A stretch of DNA of 64,000 bases, taken from Episyrphus balteatus. Taxonomy: Eukaryota; Arthropoda; Insecta; Diptera; Syrphidae. Position numbers and translations under genes: made by a program. Where the stretch lies: assembly GCF_945859705.1 (NCBI RefSeq), contig NC_079137.1, positions 52,794,552 through 52,858,551 of the forward strand, in the 5' to 3' direction. The notes below the pieces were generated by a model, which worked only from the letters and a program-made list of their open reading frames with translations, was not told the origin of the DNA and searched no databases. Positions 13,301 to 24,610 of this stretch are shown piece after piece. Within the stretch, counting starts at the first letter, position 1. Every line of letters starts with the position of its first letter.

Positions 13301-16300
13301 CCCTAACTATTACAAATGCTATGTTGGAAGACGATGGCAAATGGCAGTGTGAGGCTGAAAATGTGAATGCGTATATAGAAAATGCGCGCCCTGTTAAACT
13401 AATAATTTTAGGTAAATTTTATCAATTTTTTTTACCGTTGCAATACTTTTTTAATTAATAATTTTATTTCAGACCGTCCAAAGGCACCTTATTTACTAAT
13501 AGATTCACGACGCTTAGATGCTGGAAATATTTTTGTACCTGTTAAGGAGAATTCTGAACTTAATTTGGCTTGCATTAGTGAGGGTGGTAATCCAAAACCA
13601 ACTCTTACATGGGAAGTTCTTTTAAGTCCTGGTGTTGACCGACATGCACAAAAAGTTGCCGCAGAAGTTCTTGAATTGGAGGAAGTAAAAAAGGATAAAG
13701 TAGGTTTTTATTGGCAATATATAACTTCCAATTTTGATAAAAAATTTTATTTTTATTTGCAGACCAAACAACCATATAAAATCAATGCTGGAGCAAAAAG
13801 TGAAGCACGTTTGCCAGCTGTTTATAGAGCACATCATAATGCAAAGATACTTTGTGTTATGGAACATCCAACACTTAAAATGAGACAAAATGCTTCACTT
13901 TTATTAGATGTTCAATGTAAGTTTCTTATTCATAAATCATTTATAACATTTTAACACACAGAGTTAACGAAGAGTTAATCAAGAGTTAGCTGAAATATAA
14001 ATAACAAAATTTTAATTTAATTTTAGATACACCATCGTTTGCTATATCACGAACCCCAGGATTTGGTTATCCACTACGAGAGGGTATTGAAGTATCTTTG
14101 AAATGTGATGTTGACTCAAATCCAGCAAGTGTGCCAAGATGGCAGAAAGATGATGGCGATACACCGGTACGCAATTCACAGATTAATATTTCTTTGGTGA
14201 GGATTTTTAATAAATCTATGCTCTAAATTTTTTGCAGGTGCCACAAACGGGAGACGGTTTTCTTAATTTTACATCAATTCGTAGAGAACATTCTGGCTGG
14301 TATAAGTGTACATCACGCCATTTAAATTATCAATATTCGAGCATTGGATACTATTTGAGTGTTAGATGTAAGTATAATTACCAAAATTAATAAAATAACA
14401 GTAAAATAACAATCTGCAGATTTAAAAATACACTAGCCCAAAAAATTAAGGGAATACAAAAAAATTGTGATTTTTTTTAGTGATTTTCGATAGGCTGATC
14501 TCAGTAAAAAAATGATCACATCAGACAAATCAAAAAGCATGTGAAAGCTACATTCTTCTAGTTTTAGGATTTTTTGACTAAATATTTTATTTCTAACGGT
14601 AAAATAGGTTAATCGTTGAAACTGTTTAAAAACCAAGATTTTCAAATTTTTTTTGTTTTTAGTTTTCTCATAAAAATGTGGGAAAATTTTTTGTGATGAA
14701 ATGATAATAATTTTTAGAAAGGCTATTTATTTGGCTTCAAGATTCTTTTTATTTCAAACTTCTACGATTTTTTTTTTTAGACTACAATATCAGTCCTCGA
14801 ACCAAAAACCATACTTTTGACTTTGACTGTGACGGATCACTCTATAGAAAATTTAAGGATGCATTTGAAAATTTCATTCAATTCTCTACAAAGACGTTAA
14901 GTTTCCTTTTAAAAAAAATGTTTTCGAACATTTGATATCAATTCAGAAAAGCTATCAAAATAGGTCTTTTTACGGTTTTTTTAGAAAATTTGCCGCTATT
15001 TCATAACTATGGGTGATAAGATTAAACTGAGGCTTAGTTGTTGAAAGTTTCAGACTTATTCATCAAACAGTTTTTCTGTTTGAACTTTTGAGACAATTTA
15101 AAACACCTCATTTTTGCAGCTGTAAATGACCTACTTCTAATCACTTTTTTATGAGCAAAATCAAATTCTTTTGAGTATATTTGAACATTTTATTAATAAA
15201 TACCGTTTAAGTTTTAGATAAACCAAAGGAAACTCCAAAATTTTCAAAAAATAGAAAAATATCCAAAAACAGTATGAATTTTTTTTTTCAAAATTTTAAT
15301 TTTTTTGAAAACTTTAAATTTTCTTCGGTTTATCTAAAATTTAAACAGTATTTATTAATAAAATGTTCAAACTCAAAAGAATTTGATTTTGCTCATAAAA
15401 AAGTGATTAGAAGTAAGTCATATACCGCTGCAAAAATGTGGTGTTTTAAATTATATCAAAAGTTCAAACCCTCACAACAGAAAAACTGTTTGATAAATAG
15501 GTCTGAAACTTTGCAGATTATTTTCAATAACACTGGTCAACAAGGTTTTTGTTACAGACACCAAGATATACTTTTCTATAGGTTTTTTGGGTGCTGAGCT
15601 CGAATCCGAAGTCAGAACAATTCTACCACATCACGTTTTTGAGATAATCCCGTTAGAAAATCGAAAATGCTGCTTTTTTACCAGTTTTCGAGATTATTTC
15701 TTAGCTTTTGGTTATTTGTTTTAAATAAATTTGTAACGGTTTCTAATAGAACTAAATGTTGTCTTTCTAAATCCGTTTAAATCTTTTAAAAATCTCTTAT
15801 CTTCTTTGAGAAATCTAAAATTGAAATCAACGTGTTTGGTATATCTCATATTTATTTGCTTTTAATAATAAATCTCGAAATTTTCTTTGCCAATCGCTTT
15901 TAAATTTTGACACAACGTTTCATTTACATTCCAGTAAGTTCTTATCTTGTTTTTAACAAGAAAAAAAATTATATTTTTCTCACTAGTAATTATTTAGTAT
16001 AAGTATCTGACACGGTCACGCTTTGATGTATCTCACTGCGATTCACCACCTTCGCAAATATAAAAACTTGCAAGATTCTAAATGAAACGTTGTGTCAAAA
16101 TTTGAAAGCGATTGGCAAAGAACTTTTCGAGATTCGCTATTAAAAGTAAATAAACATGAGATATACCAAACACGTTGATTTCAATTTCAGATTTCTCAAA
16201 GAAGATAAGAGATTTTTAAAAGATTTAAACGGATTTAGAAGGACAACATTTAGTTCTATTAGAAACTGTTACAAATTTATTTAGAACAAATAACCAAAAG

Positions 16301-19300
16301 CTAAGAAATAATCTCGAAAACTGGTAAAAAAGCGGCATTTTCGATATTTTAACGGGATTATCTCAAAAACGTGATGTGATAGAATTTTTTTGACTTCGGA
16401 TTTGAGCTCAGCACACCAAAATCCTATAGAAAAGTATACCTTGGTTTCTGTAACAAAAAAAAAGTTTAATTTTGTTGACCAGTGTAATTAAGCCTCAGTT
16501 TAATCTTATCACCCATAGTTATGAAACAGCGGCGAATTAAAAAAAAACCGTAAAAAGACCTATTTTGATAGCTTTTCTAAATTGATATCAAATGTTCGAA
16601 AACATTTTTTTTAACAAAGCAAACTTAACGTCTTTGTAGAGAATTGAATGAAATTTTCAAATGTATCCTTAAATTTTCTGTGGAGTGATCCGTTGTTGAG
16701 ATATTGATAGTCAAAGTCAAAAGTATGGTTTTTGGTTCGAGGACTGATATTGTAGTCTAAAAAGAATCTTGAAGCCAAATAAATAGCCTTTCTAAAAATT
16801 ATTATCATTTCATCACAAAAAATGTTCCCACTTTTTTATGAGAAAAGTAAAAACAAAAAAAATTTGAAAATGTTGGTTTTTGAACAGTTTCAACGATTAA
16901 CCTATTTTTACCTATACAAATAACCCATAAATATCCAACAATGTTTCAATTTTATTCTTAGTTTATGAAATACAGCATAAGACAACACGGACATTTCATC
17001 ATCACAAGTGGGACACTTGTATAAAAAAATTGTTGTTTCCCTTTCATACTCTATCCATTCAAGTACAAAATTTACCAAAACTTTCTTAAAACTGGACAAA
17101 TGGCACATTTTGTCAACTTCATAATTCTTGAAAATAGACAGAGTTTTTTCTACTGTCACGGTTGGGACATAATAGTCTAAGAGCCAGCGACCTAAAGTTT
17201 GCAGGTAATTGCTTAGTATTCACCCCTATGAAATATGTTTAAGGACATCCCCAGGCATGTTACTGCAAAAAAAAAAGTCTCGTGAGACGTGGCAAAAACG
17301 GTCTGCCAAGCACTTGAATGTGAAAAAAATATTAAATTAAGAACTCGACCTTAAAACAAAAAAAAAATATTTAAAGAGAACGGCAACACTTACAAAACTA
17401 AACGATACCTTTTTTTAAAGGTAAAAAGTTATACTACTTTTTGGTTTTTATATAAATGTTTTTTGATGAATAGTTTTTGAAACAAAAAATTTCAAACACA
17501 AAATTTTGAAAAAAAATTCAAAAAAAGTTCAAACAGTTTTTTTTTCATAAAATTTACCCAATCAAGTATTTTTTTTTTTTTTGTTTTAATTTCTCTTATA
17601 TATTTTGAGTCAAACACCGAAAACTAAAAGTCAAAATCTCTTTTACTTTTCGAGAAAACTGAAAATTACCAAACCTTCTATTTTTTCACCAACGCCAAAA
17701 TTACGGCTATTAATTATGTCTTTCAGAAAGGAAGTAAGATGTTCACGGGTTTTATTGCAGGAATCGTTCAATGGGTTATAAAAAAGATAAAACCGCGGAG
17801 TGCTATTAAATGAGAGGGTGGGAACTGGAGATAGGGGTGCAAAAGCCCCCATTTTGGTTTTTTCAATATATCTCGTAAACAAAGCATAATTTTGAGATAT
17901 TGTTCTTAATAAGTTTTGTAGAGAATAAAATTTCCTATAATAATAATGTTTTTTAAAAATTTATAAAAAAAATTTTCTTAACAAAACAGTCAAAACAAAC
18001 AAAAAAAAAATCAAACAAAATCAATTTTTTTCTTTTTTTTACTTTTTTGGTTGTGTCTCTTATTTGGGCTGAGATAGACATTAACATTGCTCTAATAAAA
18101 CATAGAAGATTAAATTTTCTTTGAAATGCTGGTCTCATCAAATTTTTTCATTGAAAATTAACCAAAATATGGCCATTTGAACATATCTTTTTTTCGCAGA
18201 TTTAGTTTTTCTCAAGTAAAAAAGAAAAATTTGAGGGGAAAGTACTATAACTTAGCAACCAAGAATTGATAGCGGTTTTTTGTAGAAGGGTTAAATACAA
18301 TCATTTTTTACTATGGGAGGGGGTGTCTATCTTCCCCCGTTTAGGCGGAAGGGGTTATTAAAAAAAAGAAAAATACTTAAAATCAAAAAAATTTATTAAA
18401 AAACAACGGTAACACTTACAGTTATGAACGATACTTTTTTCAAAAGCTAAAATTATACACTTAATTTAAATTTTTAAGTTAAGTTATTTAAATCAGTTGT
18501 TTTCAAAATAAATGAATGAGCCTGGTAAAGAAAGTAGTTTTTGCATTTTTTAATTTTTTAAGGAAAACAAGAAGGCATAGGAACATAATGATTTTCAGTT
18601 TTTGATAAGAAATCAATTGAGGTTGTTTACTTTATGGATAAACTTCGTATTGAAACCCAAAGTCATTCTTAAAATAGTAATCAACGTGTTTTTTAAACTT
18701 TTTTTTCTAAAATTTTGACTTTGAAATCGTTTATTTCGAAATAGTCGGTTTAAATAACTTAACTTAAAAATTTAAATTTAGTGTATAATTTTAGCTTTTG
18801 AAAAAAGTATCGTTCATAACTGTAAGTGTTACCGTTGTTTTTTAATAAATTTTTTTGATTTTAAGTATTTTTCTTTTTTTTAATAACCCCTTCCGCCTAA
18901 ACGGGGGAAGATAGACACCCCCTCCCATAGTAAAAAATGATTGTATTTAACCCTTCTACAAAAAACCGCTATCAATTCTTGGTTGCTAAGTTATAGTACT
19001 TTCCCCTCAAATTTTTCTTTTTTACTTGAGAAAAACTGAATCTGCGAAAAAAAGATAGGTTCAAATGGCCATATTTTGGTTAATTTTCAATGAAAAAATT
19101 TGATGAGACCAGCATTTCAAAGAAAATTTAATCTTCTATGTTTTATTAGAGCAATGTTAATGTCTATCTCAGCCCAAATAAGAGACACAACCAAAAAAGT
19201 AAAAAAAAGAAAAAAATTGATTTTGTTTGATTTTTTTTTTGTTTGTTTTGACTGTTTTGTTAAGAAAATTTTTTTTATAAATTTTTAAAAAACATTATTA

Positions 19301-22300
19301 TTGTAGGAAATTTTATTCTCTACAAAACTTATTAAGAACAATATCTCAAAATTATGCTTTGTTTACGAGATATATTGAAAAAACCAAAATGGGGGCTTTT
19401 GCACCCCTATCTCCAGTTCCCACCCTCTCATTTAATAGCACTCCGCGGTTTTATCTTTTTTATAACCCATTGAACGATTCCTGCAATAAAACCCGTGAAC
19501 ATCTTACTTCCTTTCTGAAAGACATAATTAATAGCCGTAATTTTGGCGTTGGTGAAAAAATAGAAGGTTTGGTAATTTTCAGTTTTCTCGAAAAGTAAAA
19601 GAGATTTTGACTTTTAGTTTTCGGTGTTTGACTCAAAATATATAAGAGAAATTAAAACAAAAAAAAAATAATACTTGATTGGGTAAATTTTATGAAAAAA
19701 AAAAACTGTTTGAACTTTTTTTGAATTTTTTTTCAAAATTTTGTGTTTGAAATTTTTTGTTTCAAAAACTATTCATCAAAAAACATTTATATAAAAACCA
19801 AAAAGTAGTATAACTTTTTACCTTTAAAAAAAGGTATCGTTTAGTTTTGTAAGTGTTGCCGTTCTCTTTAAATATTTTTTTTTTTGATTTAAGGTCGAGT
19901 TCTTAATTTAAAATTTTTTTCACATTCAAGTGCTTGGCAGACCGTTTTTGCCACGTCTCACGAGACTTTTTTTTTTGCAGTAACATGCCTGGGGATGTCC
20001 TTAAACATATTTCATAGGGGTGAATACTAAGCAATTACCTGCAAACTTTAGGTCGCTGGCTCTCGGTCTATAAAAGGAGCGATCTTAGATAGGGTAGAAA
20101 AATTTGCTTATATCTGTGAATCAATTTTAAATTTGTTTTCAAATCCTTTAACTTAATACAAAAAACGTTTGTAGCTTCTAAAATAAATAAATTGCACGAC
20201 TGGGGTCGCACGTACTTACTCTTATGCTTAAAGTAACTATAATGCTAAAGCTTTTTATTCAAGAAATTAAAAATTTGATATTTTGAAGAAATTTCATAAG
20301 TAGTATAAAAAAATTAAATCTGTTTTTATAATTAATTAAACTCCGTTTTAAATTATCTTAAAAAAAAAAAACAAATATGCCATTTTATTTCTTGTATAAA
20401 AAGGTATTTTTAGAAAAAATTTATCGAAAATTGTAGGAGCCGTTTATTAAAAAAATAGTTTTTTATATATAAAATTTTTTTAACATTTTTCAAAAAAAAA
20501 GTTGGGATGCCATTTTGAAGAAATAATTAATTTACACATTAAAACTAAATTTCAAAATTTTTCATTAATCCGTTTTCAAAAAATTGATTTTTCAAAAAAA
20601 AATTTTGAAATATTTTTTAAAAAACCAAAAATGCGTTTTTTGAAAATTTTCTAAAATTTTAATATTATCTTTACTTACACACTTTTGTATAAAAATTTTC
20701 ATTTAAATCGGGTTAATGTTGTACGAGATATTCAGAAACGAAAAAAACCGTTCTATGACAGGTACCGTTAATAACGGTACAAAAAATATTTTTTTTATTT
20801 AAAAAGTTGGCTCTTATGTGTAGTACTACACACAAAAATTTTAATCAAAATCGTTAGAGCCGTTTTTGAAAAAAATTAACTTTTCTATTTCCGCTATATG
20901 GCAGGTACCGTTAGTTTTGGTCATAAAAAAAAATTTCAATTTCTCCTCTAGGGAATCACCAAAAACTGCTAACTACCAAGTTTGAAGAAAATCACTTCAC
21001 TCGTTTAGGCTGCAGCTCCAGATAGAGACAGACAGACAGACAGACAGACAGAATTGCCGGACCCACTTTTTTGGCATTGTCCATCATCGTAATGTCATGT
21101 AAAATTGTTATCTCGAGTTCGATTTTTTTTACGAATCCTAAACTTGCCCTATAGTACCTATATCGCAAGTAAAAAATGAATGAAAACAATGAAAAAGTAA
21201 TTTTCAAAATTACTGAATGTCCATTGTTTTGTGCTTAAATACAAATTTTTTGGGTATATTGAAAAAACAAAGTATTTTTTTTTAAATTTTAAATAAAGTT
21301 CTTTTTAAATTAAATAAAAAAAGTTCTTTTACGAATTATTTAAAAACTTTAGTATTTAAAGCCAGTTTTACTACTATTATTATTATTATTACTATTTTTC
21401 TAACAAATAATTTTTAATTTTCTTATGACGTAATTACGTAAAATTATAGTCCGTAACTTTACAGACAGCCAAAATTTTTTTGTCCACATCATTATTTTAC
21501 AATTTGCAAAAAAGGAGAAAATTCATTTTTGTTCTCTGGCGGCTGTTGAAAAACCTTACACTCATTAATTTCATAGACGAAATTATTATTTTCAAAAAGT
21601 TTCATGACGGTATTTTCGATTCGACACGTGTCAATTATTTAGAATTATTTTGTATTTGAAAATACGGGACTAAAAGTCAGCATATATTCGAATTGTTAAG
21701 ATTTTTTATTTTAATTTGTTTATAAACTAATATATTTTTTAGACGATTCGGTTGATGTAACATCTGAACCAGACGATCAGGATGTATCCGTAGCAGCATC
21801 ACATAACCCGAATAAAGGGCAACTGGAAGTTCAATTGGGCGGAGCAGTAACATTGCAATGTCCTCAAGGTAAATTCTTTTTCTTCTAACTCATTGTTAAA
21901 ACAGGTTTCTTGGAAAATTATTATTATTTCTATTTTGTGAGCTGGTTTATAAATAACACTGGTCAACAAAATTTGACTGAACAGATATTCTTCTCTCAAA
22001 AACTGTTTAAATTTTCCCGATATCTCTTTTATTGCTCGAGATATCTTAAGTTTCAGTTAATAAGCCAAAGAGAAACTAAACTTAACCTAAAGATTAAGTC
22101 ACAGGTCACAGAATTTTTGCCATAAGAACCAAAATATTCTTTTCTGAAGGTTTCTGGTTAACTGAACTCGAATCCACAATCAGACAAATTTTATTAGCCT
22201 CCGTTCTTGAAATATAACCGTTATAAAAAAAAATTTATAACGGTACTATTTCAAGAACTAAGGCTAATAAAATTTTTCTGATTACGGATTCGAGCTCAGC

Positions 22301-23629
22301 AACCCAAAAACCTTCAGAGAAGTATATTTTGGTTCTTGTGGCAAAAAAACGTTTAATTTGGTTGGCCAGTGTTGTTTCTGATTCAAAGACCGCTGCTTAA
22401 ATTTTAAATATCTCGGGCAGTAAAAGAGATATCGGAAAGATTTAAACATTTTTTGAAATAATAAAACCAGTTCTTATAGCCACCGTTACAAATTTATTCA
22501 TAATGAGTTACCCCACACAAAAACATAACCTCGAAAGCAGCCAAAATGACGTTTTTTGACATTTTCTAACGATAATATTAAAAAAAAAAAACGGCCAATA
22601 ACAATTTTTTGACTTCAGATTCGAGTTCAGCACATCAAAAACTACTAGAAAAGTATATTTTGGTTGTTGTGGCAAAAACCTTGTTGACCAGTGTTATTAT
22701 TGATTTAACATTGGGCTCCACTTAACAATTAATATTATAATTGGATTGGATCCTATAATGCATACTAATTTAAAATAATTTTTTTTATATGCTTTGAAGG
22801 ATCACTTGGTTGTTGGTCCCATCTCGATCCAGTAACAGCACGATTAAGGGGTCTCGGTCATGGGTTAACTCCAGCAACTGGTCAATTTTCCATTAAAGAT
22901 GTTATTTATCAGGATGCAGGAACCTACAAATGTATTGGCCATTCAACAAAAAATAACAAGAAAAGACTCGAAGTGCTTCAAACAGTTGGATTGCTTGTAA
23001 AAGGTAGTTTTTTATATCCTTAAATTAATCCTTTTACTGATCCTTGTTGATTTTAAACAGGTGTCCCAACAGTTGTTGCTCGTAATGCAACACCCGTAGC
23101 ATATCCTGGGTCACCTCTTCATCTTTCTGTCGAATTCTGTGCAAATCCTCCGGCACATGCTGCACGTTGGTTGCATGGTGATCGAGTATTTACTCCTGGA
23201 AATCAATATGGAAGTACTGTTCTCGCTTATGGAGTAACGGTAATAATATTTAATCTTAAAGTTTATATCCTTTTTATCATAAATGATTCATCTACTTCAC
23301 AGGATCTTCCAACACCATTTTGTAAGGAAGCCCGTCTAACCTATGTAAGCATGCACGAGAGGGTTCCTAGAACATTTTATTTCATAGTTTCTACACCGAG
23401 TGGTGTGGCTGAAGCCGTATTCAAAGTTAACTTCACTATAAGATATCGATCAATGACCAATAAAATGGACAACGACGACGAAGAATTGAGTGAACCAGAA
23501 GAAATTCAATTCCCCGTTTTTGGAACTCCTGATGCTGGAGCTGTATCAAACCACATCACACAGTCGCTGATCAAAATAATTATTTTCTGTTGTTTCCTAA
23601 CCCGAATATTCATAGTAAATTTATTTTAA
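7375..23629 (+). CDS. immunoglobulin-superfamily cell-surface protein, five Ig domains
   Basis: Eleven coding exons with GT-AG borders and matching phases: 7375-7432, 7500-8995, 13234-13411, 13473-13699, 13763-13916, 14027-14166, 14238-14367, 21743-21868, 22800-23003, 23061-23239, 23303-23629, giving about 1,072 residues. Residues 1-20 are a signal peptide (hydrophobic LWILLFLISLQC). Residues ~21-470 are low-complexity Ser/Asn/Gln with an RRAKR furin-like site near 235-239. Five Ig folds follow (~480-577, 578-704, 705-794, 795-904, 905-1020), seen from Cys/Trp and the D-G-W-Q-C, S-G-W-Y-K-C and D-A-G-T-Y-K-C motifs. The fifth lacks the usual second Cys (FYFIVSTPSG). The C-terminal 20 residues are hydrophobic, so a GPI signal or short membrane anchor is likely. 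Role inferred: cell adhesion or recognition. Possible poly(A) signals lie at 23701 and 24014. I do not recognise the orthologue with certainty. Confidence 0.85.
9239..10633. repeat. foldback-type repeat in Ig intron 2
   Basis: GCATTTTGGACGTTGCACAG at the left pairs with CTGTGCGTTGGA at the right, and GTGTGGCC with GGCCACAC. The sequence just beyond 10633 (CGACCAATAGAACTC, GGAAATGACAGAGCA) recurs inside the element at 48625-49288, so the two are one family. A second foldback is inserted at 9580-10026. Confidence 0.6.
9580..10026. mobile_element. CACTGGTC-family foldback, copy 1
   Basis: CACCGGTCAACAAAATTCAA at the left and a diverged complement (AAATTCTGTTGAACTG) at the right. Both arms carry the family signature near the end: ACTCGAATCC on the left and GGATACGAGTTCAG on the right. 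TA flanks both ends. The copy is diverged compared with the ones at 15.5 and 22 kb. Confidence 0.6.
11041..13233. other. intron 2 remainder of Ig gene
   Basis: AT-rich intronic sequence between repeat insertions and exon 3. No further gene, RNA or paired repeat was recognised. Confidence 0.4.
14431..16908. mobile_element. nested foldback element in Ig intron 7
   Basis: Begins with CACTAGCCCAAAAAATTAAG, a mariner-like terminus. The left arm (~14601-15245) pairs with 15301-15530 and then, after an interruption, with 16485-16908. The reference pairs are AAAATAGGTTAATCGTTG with its complement near 16900, and CATAACTATGGGTGATAAG with CTTATCACCCATAGTTATG. The interruption at 15531-16484 is a younger foldback lying inside the right arm. 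A reversed partial copy lies at 62590-62940. Non-coding. Confidence 0.7.
15531..16484. mobile_element. CACTGGTC-family foldback, copy 2, inserted in another foldback
   Basis: CACTGGTCAACAAGG at the left and TTTTGTTGACCAGTG at the right. Arms of about 400 bp stay paired inward (CACGTTTTTGAGATAATCCC against GGGATTATCTCAAAAACGTG, and GGTATATCTCAT against ATGAGATATACC). The element is flanked by TAA on both sides. It splits the right arm of the surrounding foldback, so it is the younger insertion. Confidence 0.75.
17181..20062. repeat. giant near-perfect palindrome: 1.3-kb arms, 258-bp spacer
   Basis: The left arm 17181-18491 and right arm 18750-20062 are reverse complements with only a few mismatches and small indels. 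The outer ends are GAGCCAGCGACCTAAAGT and ACTTTAGGTCGCTGGCTC. The inner ends are TTAAGTTAAGTTATTTAAA and its complement. Two open frames (62 and 79 codons) are encoded identically in both arms, at 17953-18141/19100-19288 and 17643-17882/19359-19598. They have no recognisable domain and I do not call them genes. GTCTA occurs just outside both ends, a possible 5-bp target duplication. The locus lies in the 7.4-kb intron 7 of the Ig gene, so a pre-mRNA would carry it as one very long hairpin. Confidence 0.9.
20193..21174 (+). mobile_element. mini-me/DINE-like repeat, copy A
   Basis: Starts near TTGCACGACTGGGGTCGCA and ends with a (GACA)n tract followed by ATTGCCGGACCCACTTTTTT, then ACGAATCCTAAACTTGCCC and TATCGCAAGTAAAAAATG. 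The same order of blocks recurs at 55735-58270, and reversed fragments lie near 6600-6815, 58950-59290 and 63190-63300. An internal tetranucleotide tract beside a conserved block resembles dipteran mini-me (Helitron-related) elements. That assignment is an inference. Confidence 0.6.
21957..22693. mobile_element. CACTGGTC-family foldback, copy 3 (composite)
   Basis: CACTGGTCAACAAAATTTGA at the left, TTGTTGACCAGTG at the right end, and a further internal terminus (GGTTGGCCAGTG) near 22364. This suggests one copy inserted in, or duplicated beside, another. The short hairpin around AACCGTTATAAA at 22217-22245 marks the centre of the first unit. It lies in Ig intron 8, just upstream of exon 9. Confidence 0.65.
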
Positions 23630-24610
23630 AAACAAATACAAAAAAAAAGAGAGCAATTAAAGGTGACAGAAAAATATTCATTACCAAAACATTTTTTTAT
23701 AATAAAATATAAGTTTTTTGGTTGTTTAATTTTTACAAAAAAAAAAAAAAAAAAAAACAAAAAAATATAAATTATTATTGTATTATTATATATATAACAT
23801 AAATAAGTGATAAGTTAAAATTGTTCTATTTTCTGTATAAAAACAAAAAACAAAAACAAAAAATGGTGTTATTTCCATTAAGTAAAAAAAGAGAGTACTG
23901 TCCCTTGAACATCTCCTTTGTAAAAAAAAAATACAAAAACAAAACAAAAAAAAAACAAAAAATTATAGGTAAGAGGAAAGTGCATTTGATATTTTAATTA
24001 AACAAATTTATAAAATAAAGGATATTAATATTTTTTTTTGTAATGTGTGGATTTGTGTACTTTGCAGCAAAGCAGTCAACAATTTAATTTTGCGGTTTGA
24101 GAAATAAACTTATGTTATATTTGAACGTCTTATGAACACTTCCACAGTTCAAGTTGAAACTATCTTGCAAGGAGACAGTATGATCTCCCCGATAGCCACC
24201 TCTGCTGTTTTATATTAACCTACTTATGGTGACCAATGCTTTAGACGGGCGGCGTTACAATCTATTGTAGGATAGTGACTCAACCAATATCGTCCGTATA
24301 TTCAAGAAACTGCCCTGCATTTTGGTTTAACAATAAAGCGTCAATATGGCGTATGCGCAACCTTTTTTTATTGAAATTTGAAATTTGTTAACGGTGTTCT
24401 AATCTTTCAAATTATTAGCCTTTGTTTACACTGAAGGAAAATATCAAAGATAAAAAGCATTTAAAAAACAATTTAATGGCTTTTCAGAAGTAACATATCT
24501 TCAAAAATAAAAAAAAAAACAAAAACAAGCGAAAAAGAAGAGAAACAAAATTATTTTTTTATTTTATTTAATTAAATATTTTATTATTTTGTGTAGTGTG
24601 TGTTTTTTTT
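23630..24610. other. 3' flank between two convergent genes
   Basis: Contains the likely 3' untranslated region of the Ig gene with AATAAA at 23701 and 24014. A less AT-rich block at about 24120-24340 has no recognisable frame. Minus-strand AATAAA candidates near 24557 would serve the convergent Ly6-like gene. Confidence 0.5.

Noticed and set aside
17643..19598. Two pairs of identical open frames (62 and 79 codons) on opposite strands
   Set aside because: They are mirror copies in the palindrome arms, lack domains, and are low-complexity. Identity reflects the recent inverted duplication, not coding constraint.
24120..24340. Possible exon or RNA gene in the less AT-rich block after the Ig gene
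   Set aside because: No long frame, no tRNA or snRNA fold that I could read.
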